From Thaumarchaeota archaeon UBA223 (GTDB lineage: Archaea > Thermoproteota > Nitrososphaeria > Nitrososphaerales > UBA57): a DNA stretch of 21,489 bases. The notes under the pieces are model-generated. The model was given only the letters and a program-made list of their open reading frames with translations, had not been told where the DNA came from and did no database searches. The stretch covers positions 35,204-56,692 of the forward strand of contig DAHJ01000033.1 of the NCBI GenBank assembly GCA_002495905.1. The letters are read 5' to 3'. Below are positions 1-6,929 of the stretch, piece by piece. The translations under genes and the position numbers were made by a program. Every line of letters begins with the position of its first letter. Within the stretch, counting starts at the first letter, position 1.

Positions 1-599
1 TCTGCAGCCTCAGTCTTCTCTTCTTTAGTATCTTTTTCCTTAGCTTCTAATTCTTCTTTTTCGTCTGGATTTCCATATGTATCATCTTTTGGTTTAGGAA
101 TTGCTATCTCCTGTAAAACAAATGTACTTCCATCAGTCATCTTTACTAATGATTCCTCTTCACGTGTTACTGTATAACTTGGTATTGTTACTCTATTGTT
201 TGCTATTGATATATGACCATGTGTAATTAATTGTCTTGCTTGATGAGGAGTTCTTGCTAATCCTTTTCTTAACACCACTGTTTGTAATCTTCTTTCCAAG
301 AAACTAGAAACATTGAGTGCTAATACATCATCTAATGTTGCAACATCTGTAACAATTCCTTTTCTTGATAATGATGTCAATAAAATTGGTTCTCTTGCAG
401 TTCTAATTTCTGTTGTAGCTGCCAAAAGTTGTCTAGCTTGCTTTCTAATTCTTGATAATTCTGTTGATGCAACATGAAGTTCCTTTTTATTTCTCAAACC
501 AAAATTACCAACTAATTCTAATTCTTCTTTTAATAAGTTTCGTTGCCAAGGATTTCGAGGTCGTGCAGATTTCTTTCTTGAATATTTTGGATCTCCCAT
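1..599 (-). CDS. rps4: 30S ribosomal protein S4 (uS4), 3' end cut off by window
   Basis: Small-subunit protein that binds 16S rRNA early in 30S assembly. The reading frame starts with ATG at 599-597 (MGDPKYSRKKSARPRNPW) and is open to the window edge, so the stop lies outside. An S4 RNA-binding domain is visible in the second half (SSFLERRLQTVVLRKGLA, then ARQLITHGHISIANNRVTI), which is the hallmark of the family. After the globular part the visible end turns highly charged and acidic (GNPDEKEELEAKEKDTKEE), a tail beyond the S4 fold. Only 3 nt separate it from the S13 stop codon, so the S13-S4 pair is almost certainly one transcript; S13-S4 is a conserved archaeal pair. Identification is firm; total length is unknown. 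Confidence 0.95.
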   Translation of the reverse strand, partial: MGDPKYSRKKSARPRNPWQRNLLKEELELVGNFGLRNKKELHVASTELSRIRKQARQLLAATTEIRTAREPILLTSLSRKGIVTDVATLDDVLALNVSSFLERRLQTVVLRKGLARTPHQARQLITHGHISIANNRVTIPSYTVTREEESLVKMTDGSTFVLQEIAIPKPKDDTYGNPDEKEELEAKEKDTKEEKTEAA

Positions 600-603
600 T
601 TAT

Positions 604-1068
604 CTAACTCGCCTTTCCTGGTTTTAGAGCTGATTTACGTACTCCTACTACTTTTCCTGCTCTTCCTGTACATCTGGTTCTTTGACCTCTTACTTTCAAG
701 TTTAATGAATGTCTAGTTCCTCTCCAACTTTGTAAAATTCTTTCCAGGTCAATATCTTGTTTTCTTGATACAATTAAATCAGTTTCAATAACATGTTGAT
801 TTTCACCAGTTTGCATATCTTTTTGACGATTTAGATTAAATTCAGGATATTTTTTATCTATATTCTTAATGTTTTCTTCTAATGCCTTAATTTGTTCATC
901 TGAAAGCATACCCATTCTCATATCTCTGTCAATTTCTAATGATTTTACGATATAATGGGCTAAATTGTTACCAATTCCTTTGATATTAGAGAGAGATTGT
1001 ATCACTTTCTTCGTTCCACTGACATCCCTGCCTAATATTCTTACTATGTACTTGAATTCGGTCGACAA
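604..1068 (-). CDS. rps13: 30S ribosomal protein S13 (uS13)
   Basis: Protein of the 30S head that contacts 16S rRNA and, at the subunit interface, the large subunit and P-site tRNA. The 154-residue length fits archaeal S13. The N-terminal helix-two-turn-helix region (YIVRILGRDVSGTKKVIQSL, then SNIKGIGNNLAHYIVKSL) and the basic C-terminal signature (RILQSWRGTRHSLNLKVRGQ, then RTRCTGRAGK) are clear. The start is TTG at 1068; no ATG lies between it and the conserved core, and the residues encoded from TTG (MSTEFKYIVRIL) align with where the family begins. First gene of the leftward S13-S4 unit and divergent from rpoD. Confidence 0.95.
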   Translation of the reverse strand: MSTEFKYIVRILGRDVSGTKKVIQSLSNIKGIGNNLAHYIVKSLEIDRDMRMGMLSDEQIKALEENIKNIDKKYPEFNLNRQKDMQTGENQHVIETDLIVSRKQDIDLERILQSWRGTRHSLNLKVRGQRTRCTGRAGKVVGVRKSALKPGKAS

Positions 1069-1171
1069 TTTTATAATTATGTAGATAATGCCTCTAATTA
1101 ATCTTTATCGAAAAATGATAAGGTTTTAATTACAATATTCTGCGTTTACTAAGGTATTACGGAGACATAAA
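1069..1171. promoter_or_regulatory. Divergent promoter region between S13 and rpoD
   Basis: This 103-nt spacer must drive both the leftward S13-S4 unit and the rightward rpoD unit. Candidate TATA elements by eye are TTTATC at 1103-1108 for rpoD, and on the minus strand CCTTATCA, preceded by an A-rich BRE-like stretch, at about 1116-1127 for S13. Both would place transcription starts roughly 25-40 nt before the start codons. A GGAG at 1161-1164, 7 nt before the rpoD TTG, is a plausible Shine-Dalgarno site. The individual elements are inferred from spacing and A/T content only. Confidence 0.4.
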
Positions 1172-1810
1172 TTGGCAACCATTAAAATCTTAGAATCGTC
1201 TGACTCGCATGTGAAGTTACTACTCAAGGGTATAGATCGAGTATATGCTAATGCTCTTAGACGTTTTGCTATTAGCGAAGTCCCTTGTATGGCTATTGAT
1301 GAAATTGTTATTCATGAAAATTCTTCTGTTTTATATGACGAAATCCTTGCTCATCGTCTTGGCTTAATTCCTTTAACAACTGATTTAGAAGGATATATCC
1401 TTCCACAAGATTGTGATTGTAAAACATCTCTTGGTTGTACTAAATGTCGAGTCCTTTTAGTTCTTGATGCTGTTGCTGCTGAAGAAATTAAGACAATTTA
1501 TTCTGGCGATTTAGTATCTGAAGATACTCGTGTCAAACCTTATGTTGATAACATTCCTTTAATTAAACTTGCACCAAATCAAAAAATCAAATTAGAAGCT
1601 TATGCTAAGCTCGGTAAAGGCCGTAATCATGCTAAATGGCAACCTGTTACAATCTCTACACTTACTGATACTGATAACGACTCTGAATTCCATCTTACAA
1701 TTGAGTCAACAGGAAGTCTACCTGCCAATGAAATTCTTTTACAAGCTACAAGTATATTAAATACAAAACTGAAAGATATGAAACAAACAATTCAGGAAAA
1801 TGTAAAATGA
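1172..1810 (+). CDS. rpoD: DNA-directed RNA polymerase subunit D (Rpo3)
   Basis: Archaeal counterpart of eukaryotic Rpb3 and bacterial alpha; it pairs with Rpo11 to form the platform on which RNA polymerase assembles. The 212-residue protein shows the alpha-like dimerisation elements (GIDRVYANALRRFAISEVPC at 20-39; ILAHRLGLIPLTTD at 58-71). A four-cysteine loop follows at C81, C83, C89 and C92 (CDCKTSLGCTKC), equivalent in place to the zinc loop of Rpb3. There is no cysteine after C92, so the ferredoxin-like Fe-S domain found in some archaeal D subunits is absent. Start is TTG at 1172 with GGAG upstream. It heads a chain with eL18, uL13, uS9 and rpoN, a conserved archaeal cluster, and overlaps eL18 by 4 nt (ATGA). 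Confidence 0.95.
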   Translation: MATIKILESSDSHVKLLLKGIDRVYANALRRFAISEVPCMAIDEIVIHENSSVLYDEILAHRLGLIPLTTDLEGYILPQDCDCKTSLGCTKCRVLLVLDAVAAEEIKTIYSGDLVSEDTRVKPYVDNIPLIKLAPNQKIKLEAYAKLGKGRNHAKWQPVTISTLTDTDNDSEFHLTIESTGSLPANEILLQATSILNTKLKDMKQTIQENVK

Positions 1811-2139
1811 CCTTCAACGATTATCGAATTGAATCTATAAAACGTGTTGCTCGTAAAACTCACGCGAAAGTTTGGACTAATATTGTACAAAAACTCGAAC
1901 ATAATCACGAAATTAATGTTGGTAGCTTATCTAAAGTTACAAAGAATGGCGACGTAATTGCTGTACCTGGTAAAGTTCTTGGCGCAGGTGTTATTGAACA
2001 TTCAATTACTATTGGAGCTGTCTCTTTCTCTGAAACTGCAAAAGTAAAAATTAAAAGTGCAGGTGGAACATTTATGTTAATAGAAAAACTTGTTGAAAAT
2101 AATCCTGAAGGAAAAGGTGTGAAGATCTTTGTTGGCTAA
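1807..2139 (+). CDS. rpl18e: 50S ribosomal protein L18e (eL18)
   Basis: Large-subunit protein related in fold to bacterial L15. The 110-residue product has the family core: basic N-terminal helices (RIESIKRVARKTHAKVWTNI), then VIAVPGKVLGAGVIEHSITI and a C-terminal KSAGGTFMLIEKLVENNP with GKGVKIFVG. Slightly shorter than many archaeal homologues but complete at both ends. ATG at 1807 overlaps the rpoD stop (ATGA), so its translation is probably coupled to rpoD. Confidence 0.93.
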   Translation: MTFNDYRIESIKRVARKTHAKVWTNIVQKLEHNHEINVGSLSKVTKNGDVIAVPGKVLGAGVIEHSITIGAVSFSETAKVKIKSAGGTFMLIEKLVENNPEGKGVKIFVG

Positions 2140-2581
2140 TTCTGAATCTACAGTTGTAATCAACGGAGACAAACATCTAGCAGGACGTTTATGTTCAGTT
2201 GTTGCTAAAATGCTTCTAAATGGCAATCGTGTTGTCTTAGTTAATGCTGAAAAAATTCTTATTTCAGGCAGTCGTGCTAATATTCTCAAAGAAAATGAGT
2301 TAAGATTGGAAATAACTAGCCGTGTAAATCCAAAACACGGACCTTTTCACCCTAGACGCCCTGATACTTATGTAGAAAAGATGGTTCGAGGTATGTTACC
2401 ATATAAAAAACCAAAAGGAAATGCTGCTAAAAAACTTCTTCGGGTATATATTTCTGTTCCTGACAAATATCAAAAAGCTGACCATAAAACTATTGACACT
2501 GCATTAGCAAAAAAGTCACTATCTTATTATACTACAATTGGTGAATTATGTTCATCTATGGGATGGAGTAAAATAGAATGA
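2129..2581 (+). CDS. rpl13: 50S ribosomal protein L13 (uL13)
   Basis: Large-subunit assembly protein. Family features are the N-terminal VVINGDKHLAGRLCSVVAK, the RGMLPYKKPKGNAAKKLLRV segment and the closing VYISVP. The 150 residues match archaeal L13. Two adjacent TTG codons (2129 and 2132) could serve as start, giving MLANSES or MANSES; AGGTGTGA at 2115-2122 inside the eL18 gene is a suitable Shine-Dalgarno for either, and no ATG precedes the conserved core. The gene overlaps the end of eL18 by 11 nt and the start of uS9 by 4 nt. Confidence 0.94.
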   Translation: MLANSESTVVINGDKHLAGRLCSVVAKMLLNGNRVVLVNAEKILISGSRANILKENELRLEITSRVNPKHGPFHPRRPDTYVEKMVRGMLPYKKPKGNAAKKLLRVYISVPDKYQKADHKTIDTALAKKSLSYYTTIGELCSSMGWSKIE

Positions 2582-2982
2582 AAAAGAAGTCGAAGTTAAT
2601 TCCAGCTTCAAGAAAAGCAGCTAAAGCTACTGCTGTAATTACTGCAGGAACAGGTAAAGTATTCATAAACAAAACACCTGTTGAAGTTATTACTCCGTTA
2701 ATGGCACGTGAACGTATGTTAACTCCACTCGAAATAATTGGCGATCATCGAAATAAAGTTGATATAAACATTCGAGTTTCTGGCGGAGGATATATGGGAC
2801 AAGCAGAAGCTTGTGCTATTGCAATGTCTCGTGCAATAGTTTCTCATATTAAAACTAAAGAAATAAAAAATAAAATTTCTGATTTTGACAAACATCTTCT
2901 TTCTGGAGATTCTCGCCGCAGTGAATCGAAAAAATTTGGCGGTCCTGGCGCAAGACGAAGGAAACAAAAATCATATAGATAG
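2578..2982 (+). CDS. rps9: 30S ribosomal protein S9 (uS9)
   Basis: 30S head protein whose basic C-terminal tail reaches the P-site tRNA. The 134-residue product shows the S9 core (RKAAKATAVITAGTGKVFIN; DINIRVSGGGYMGQAEACAI; RAIVSHI) and the invariant basic tail (FGGPGARRRKQKSYR) ending in the characteristic KSYR. ATG at 2578 overlaps the uL13 stop (ATGA), and GGAG lies a few nucleotides upstream inside uL13. The basic N-terminal extension (MKKKSKLIPASRKAAK) is longer than the bacterial form. Confidence 0.96.
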   Translation: MKKKSKLIPASRKAAKATAVITAGTGKVFINKTPVEVITPLMARERMLTPLEIIGDHRNKVDINIRVSGGGYMGQAEACAIAMSRAIVSHIKTKEIKNKISDFDKHLLSGDSRRSESKKFGGPGARRRKQKSYR

Positions 2983-2999
2983 GTTGTTGATGTTTATTC

Positions 3000-3230
3000 T
3001 TGATTATTCCAGTTCGTTGTTTTAGTTGTGGAAGCGTTGTTGCTGATAAACTTGAGACTTTAGAATCACGAACTTCTAATGGAGAAAGCCCTGCCGCAAT
3101 TCTTGACGATCTTAATGTTACACGTTATTGCTGTAGACGAATGTTACTCTCTAATTCTAACGTAATTGATCAAATTATACAATATCATGACAGTGTTCAT
3201 GATAAAAGAATGGAATTTGATTTAACCTAA
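3000..3230 (+). CDS. rpoN: DNA-directed RNA polymerase subunit N (Rpo10)
   Basis: Small zinc-binding subunit, homologue of eukaryotic Rpb10, which packs on the Rpo3-Rpo11 platform. The diagnostic zinc site is intact: C7 and C10 (RCFSCG) plus the paired C44-C45 (TRYCCRRMLL). The 76-residue length is normal. Start is TTG at 3000, the only start compatible with the conserved MIIPVRCFSCG opening. It sits 17 nt after uS9, as in the standard archaeal S9-rpoN arrangement, and close to rpoD, whose product it contacts. Confidence 0.96.
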   Translation: MIIPVRCFSCGSVVADKLETLESRTSNGESPAAILDDLNVTRYCCRRMLLSNSNVIDQIIQYHDSVHDKRMEFDLT

Positions 3231-3259
3231 TAATATACTTAATCGAGGCAATACTAATC

Positions 3260-4525
3260 ATGACAAAAATTACTGACATTAAATCCCGTTTAATATACAA
3301 TAGTCGAGGTAGTGAAACTATTGAAGTTGACGTCTATGTGGAAGATATTATCGGTACTGCATCATCTCCTGCTGGTGCCAGTGTTGGAAAATTTGAAGCA
3401 GTTTCCTTTAGAAATTCTCAATGTAAGGACACCATCGAATATCTTAATGAATATAAATCTCATTTAATTGGTGCTGATTGCTCTGATATCTTTGCTCTTA
3501 AAAATATACTAAAGGATGCAGATAAAACTGATAACTATTCCAATATTGGTGGATCTGCTGCATATGCGATATCTCTTGCATCTGTTGATGCCGCTTCACA
3601 AATTCTTGATAAACCAATTTATGAGATACTTCTTAATGGAAAAACTGCAGAAATGCCACTTCCTTTAGGTAATGTTCTTGGTGGAGGAATGCATGCAGGA
3701 AATGGTTCAACTGATATTCAAGAATTTCTTTCTTATCCTCTTGGAGCTGATTCAATACATTCTGGAATACAAGCTAATCTTCTAGTCCATAAAGAAATCA
3801 AAAAAATCATCGATAAAAAAGATTCTAAATTCTCTGGCGGAAAAGGAGACGAAGGTGCATGGGCTCCACAATTATCTAACACTGAAGCACTTGAAGTTGC
3901 ACAAGAAGCTATTGATACTGTTTCCGATGCAGTTGGATTTGAAATACGATTAGGTCTTGATGTTGCTTCTTCTTCTCTTTGGGTTCCTGATAAAGAACTT
4001 TATGTTTATTCTCGTGAAAATAAATCTCGTACTACTGAAGAACAAATTTCTTATGTTCTTGAATTGATTGAAAAATACAACCTAATTTATGTCGAAGATC
4101 CTCTTCATGAAGAAGCTTTCTCTGATTTTACTGAATTATCTTCTAAAAATGACAATTGTCTTATTGTTGGAGACGATTTATTCGTCACCAATACGTCCAT
4201 ACTTCAAAAAGGTATTGACCAAAATGCTGGTAATGCAGTAATTCTAAAGGTGAATCAGGCAGGAGCATTAGGCGATGCAATGGAATTTGCTAATTTATGC
4301 AACAAAAATAATTATGCTATTATTGCATCTCATCGTTCAGGTGATACAGTAGACCGACATTTAGCTCATATTGCTATTGGTTCTGGTTCAGTGATGATGA
4401 AAAGTGGAGTTGTTGGTGGAGAAAGAATTTCTAAAATAAATGAATTACTCAGAATTGAGGAAACTAACTTTATAAAGAATAACGTGTCGATGCCTATTGC
4501 GAGGGTTAAAAAATATGTCAGTTGA
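3260..4525 (+). CDS. eno: Enolase (phosphopyruvate hydratase)
   Basis: Interconverts 2-phosphoglycerate and phosphoenolpyruvate; in an autotroph this would mainly serve gluconeogenesis. The 421-residue sequence is divergent but has the expected catalytic set: NSRGSETIEVDV (14-25), the mobile loop AGASVG (38-43), H145 in MHAGN, E155 in DIQEF, E198 in GDEG, metal ligands D234, E279 (EDPL) and D305/D306 (GDDLFVTN), the base K330 (LKVNQ), H358 in SHRSGDT and K381. Departures from the common consensus are GDEGAW for GDEGGF and GGER for the usual SER/RSER segment. ATG at 3260 has GAGG about 11 nt upstream. It lies between rpoN and uS2, and its end overlaps the uS2 start by 11 nt. Confidence 0.95.
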   Translation: MTKITDIKSRLIYNSRGSETIEVDVYVEDIIGTASSPAGASVGKFEAVSFRNSQCKDTIEYLNEYKSHLIGADCSDIFALKNILKDADKTDNYSNIGGSAAYAISLASVDAASQILDKPIYEILLNGKTAEMPLPLGNVLGGGMHAGNGSTDIQEFLSYPLGADSIHSGIQANLLVHKEIKKIIDKKDSKFSGGKGDEGAWAPQLSNTEALEVAQEAIDTVSDAVGFEIRLGLDVASSSLWVPDKELYVYSRENKSRTTEEQISYVLELIEKYNLIYVEDPLHEEAFSDFTELSSKNDNCLIVGDDLFVTNTSILQKGIDQNAGNAVILKVNQAGALGDAMEFANLCNKNNYAIIASHRSGDTVDRHLAHIAIGSGSVMMKSGVVGGERISKINELLRIEETNFIKNNVSMPIARVKKYVS

Positions 4526-5177
4526 CTTTGAAACTGAAGATTTAGAAAACACAGAAAGTTTAGACAGTTCTGTTACCAAAGATGTTTCTGAACAAGTTTT
4601 ACTCTCTACTGGAATTCGTGTAGGTACACTTGTTAAAACCAAGTCAATGGCCAGTTTTATTAGTCGAACACGTCCTGATGGACTTCATATCATTGATGTC
4701 GCTAAAACATTACAACGTATTGAATTAGCCGCTAAATTTGTTTCTAACCTTGATTTATCTCGTGTTATTGTTTATTCTTCACGTGAATATGGCAAAACAC
4801 CTGTTGCAAAATTCACTGAATTAACTGGAACAATTCCTTTAACCGGAAGATTCATGCCCGGTACTTTTACTAATCCACTTTACCCTAAACATCTAGATCC
4901 TGAAGCAGTTATAGTAACTGATCCTTCAATGGATCAACAGGCAGTTATTGAAGCTTCACAAGTTGGTGTTCCAGTTATTGCTATTTGTGATACTGATAAT
5001 CTTACTGAAAATGTTGATTTTGTTATTCCAGCTAATAATAGAGGAAGAAAAGCTTTGGCAGCAGTTATGTGGTTATTCTCTCGTTCTGTTCTTCAACAAT
5101 CAGGTAAATTATCTTCAGATGGATCCATGTCCTATTCAATTGAAGATTTCGAGACAAAATTAATAGAAGACGAATAA
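4515..5177 (+). CDS. rps2: 30S ribosomal protein S2 (uS2)
   Basis: Late-joining 30S protein at the head-platform junction. The core is clear: GIRVGTLVKTKSMASFI, PDGLHIIDVAKTLQRI, VIVYSSREYGKTPVAKF, GRFMPGTFTNP, and VPVIAICDTDNLTENVDFVI, then PANNRGRKALAAVMWLF. I chose ATG at 4515 (220 residues, MSVDFETEDL) over an in-frame TTG at 4497. GAGGG at 4501-4505 is then a properly placed Shine-Dalgarno, whereas the TTG would put this site inside the gene. The roughly 35 N-terminal residues before the core are acidic and probably disordered. Last gene of the rpoD-led cluster. Confidence 0.94.
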   Translation: MSVDFETEDLENTESLDSSVTKDVSEQVLLSTGIRVGTLVKTKSMASFISRTRPDGLHIIDVAKTLQRIELAAKFVSNLDLSRVIVYSSREYGKTPVAKFTELTGTIPLTGRFMPGTFTNPLYPKHLDPEAVIVTDPSMDQQAVIEASQVGVPVIAICDTDNLTENVDFVIPANNRGRKALAAVMWLFSRSVLQQSGKLSSDGSMSYSIEDFETKLIEDE

Positions 5178-5244
5178 TTACATTCATTTTCCTATTATCA
5201 TTACCTGCTGATTTTTATTGTTGTAATGTATTGTTAATAGTAAT
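5178..5244. promoter_or_regulatory. Spacer between S2 and mevalonate kinase, possible transcript boundary
   Basis: This 67-nt A/T-rich gap is the widest break in the rightward genes between rpoD and the phosphodiesterase. It contains short T runs (CATTTTCC near 5190; ATTTTT at 5211-5216) of the kind that can end archaeal transcripts, and A/T-rich stretches that could supply a TATA box for the isoprenoid genes. No element stands out. I record it as the likeliest place for a terminator and/or internal promoter. Confidence 0.25.
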
Positions 5245-6183
5245 TTGATTTCAATAGCAGAAGCACCAGGAAAAATTATTCTTACAGGAGAACACTTTGT
5301 CGTTCATGGATCACAAGCATTGGCGGCTGCAATAAATAAAAAAATCCGTGTAACTAGTACCCTTTCTTCTACTAATGATATCATATATAAAAATCAAAGA
5401 ATTCCATCTTCTAAATATAATATAAAAAATGACCCAGTTTATATCGTTCGCAATAAAACTCTTGAATATTTAGATAAAAAAAATACATTATCAATTACTA
5501 TTGATTCTGGAATACCACGTGGTTCGGGTCTAGGTTCTTCAAGTGCATTATGTGTTGCTACTGCCGCATCTATTGCCTCACTTTTTAATATTAAACTTGA
5601 CCGAAAGACTCTCTTTGAACTTGCAATGCATGGAGAGAAAAAAATTCATGGAAACCCTTCTGGAATAGATGTTGCAGTTAGTATTATGGGTGGTCTAATA
5701 TCTTTTCGTAAAGGCGGTGAACCTAAAAGAATTACTCTGAAACATAACCCTGAATTAATTGTCTCAATTAGTGGTAAACGCAGAAAAACGTCAAATATGA
5801 TAAATAAATTTTCCAATGCTAAACGCGATAAACCCTCAACATTCTTTAGTCTTGTAGAATCATCTAATACTATAACTAAAAAAACAATATCTGCATTGTC
5901 AAAAAAAGATTATGTGGCTGTCGGTTCTTATTTTAATTTCTTTAATTCTACTCTGAATTCTCTTGGATTAAGTTCTTCACCAACTGATAATGTAATTGAA
6001 AAGTGTTTAGAATTAGGTTCATATGGAGCCAAGATTACTGGCGGTGGTGGAGGAGGTTCAATCATAGCAATTTCACCTTCACGACATATTAGCGTAATTG
6101 TAAATGAATTAAATAAAATGGATTACGAAACATTCTCTGTAAAACTTCCTCAACAAGGTGTAAAAGTATGGTCAATAAACTAA
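5245..6183 (+). CDS. mvk: Mevalonate kinase
   Basis: GHMP-family kinase that phosphorylates mevalonate with ATP, the first committed kinase step toward archaeal isoprenoid lipids. The 312-residue protein opens with APGKIILTGEHFVVHGS (7-23). The ATP-binding PRGSGLGSSSAL lies at 91-102, GNPSGIDVAV at 136-145 carries the probable catalytic aspartate D142, and the glycine-rich motif 3 KITGGGGGGS is at 263-272. The order of motifs and the size fit archaeal mevalonate kinase better than homoserine or galactokinase relatives, and the next gene (isopentenyl phosphate kinase) confirms the pathway. Start is TTG at 5245. The 3' end overlaps the next gene by 16 nt. Confidence 0.92.
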   Translation: MISIAEAPGKIILTGEHFVVHGSQALAAAINKKIRVTSTLSSTNDIIYKNQRIPSSKYNIKNDPVYIVRNKTLEYLDKKNTLSITIDSGIPRGSGLGSSSALCVATAASIASLFNIKLDRKTLFELAMHGEKKIHGNPSGIDVAVSIMGGLISFRKGGEPKRITLKHNPELIVSISGKRRKTSNMINKFSNAKRDKPSTFFSLVESSNTITKKTISALSKKDYVAVGSYFNFFNSTLNSLGLSSSPTDNVIEKCLELGSYGAKITGGGGGGSIIAISPSRHISVIVNELNKMDYETFSVKLPQQGVKVWSIN

Positions 6184-6929
6184 CAATTCTCAAATTAGGC
6201 GGTTCTGCAATCACAAAAAAGTCTAAACCTCTTACTTTTAATTCTAATTCAGTACACAAAATCTCCAAGGTTATTAAGAAATTTAATGAACCTCTGATTA
6301 TTGTTCATGGCGCAGGTTCATTCGGACATTATTATGCTAAACGTTATAGAATATCTGACAAGCCAACTACATCTACAAAACATGTTGTTAAAATTCGTGA
6401 TTCTATGCAATTATTAAATCAAAAAATTGTTAAAATATTTCACGAAAATCAAGTTAATACTTTCTCCTTTTCCCCAACTTCGATGTATATTAATAAGAAA
6501 ATTCCAAATGATTGGAAAAAAATTCTCCAAAAAAGTATTTCTTTTGATTTAATTCCAATCACTTTTGGTGATGTTTTACTTGGTAATAATGGATTTTATA
6601 TTCATTCTGGAGATCTTATTGTACACGATCTCTGTAAATTATTAAATCCTAAACGTGTTATATTTGCTTCAAATATTGACGGTATCTATCAAAATCCTGA
6701 TGATGTTTCAAGTTTAATACCTATAATTAACAATAATAAGAATAATCTTAAATTTTCTAAACTTAATTATGATGTTACTGGTGGTATTAAAACGAAAATT
6801 AATCAAAGTCTAAAAATTGCAAATCTTGGTATTGACGTTCAAATTACTAATGGATTAAATTCTAAAACTTTACTTAAAGCATTACGTGGTGAACACGTTG
6901 GTACAATATTTGTTGGTGATAAGATGTGA
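6168..6929 (+). CDS. ipk: Isopentenyl phosphate kinase
   Basis: Amino-acid-kinase-fold enzyme that converts isopentenyl phosphate to isopentenyl diphosphate, the signature step of archaeal variants of the mevalonate pathway. The 253-residue protein has the N-terminal LKLGGSAITKK (9-19) and VHGAGSFGHYYAKRY (46-60). H54 there corresponds to the phosphate-binding histidine that sets IPK apart from other amino-acid kinases. IFASNIDGIY and DVTGGIKTKI complete the fold. ATG at 6168 lies inside the mevalonate kinase gene and is preceded by AGGTG at 6156-6160, a strong archaeal Shine-Dalgarno with a 7-nt spacer. The stop overlaps the isomerase start (GTGA). Confidence 0.93.
   Translation: MVNKLTILKLGGSAITKKSKPLTFNSNSVHKISKVIKKFNEPLIIVHGAGSFGHYYAKRYRISDKPTTSTKHVVKIRDSMQLLNQKIVKIFHENQVNTFSFSPTSMYINKKIPNDWKKILQKSISFDLIPITFGDVLLGNNGFYIHSGDLIVHDLCKLLNPKRVIFASNIDGIYQNPDDVSSLIPIINNNKNNLKFSKLNYDVTGGIKTKINQSLKIANLGIDVQITNGLNSKTLLKALRGEHVGTIFVGDKM

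Noticed and set aside
4497..4514. TTG 4497 as the S2 start
   Set aside because: It would place the GAGGG Shine-Dalgarno inside the gene; ATG 4515 is preceded by that site at a suitable distance.
5177..5230. Possible hairpin between TTACATT-like and TGTAATGTA-like sequences in the S2-mevalonate kinase gap
   Set aside because: The arms match over only a few bases, are A/T-only and are far apart; not a convincing terminator or operator.
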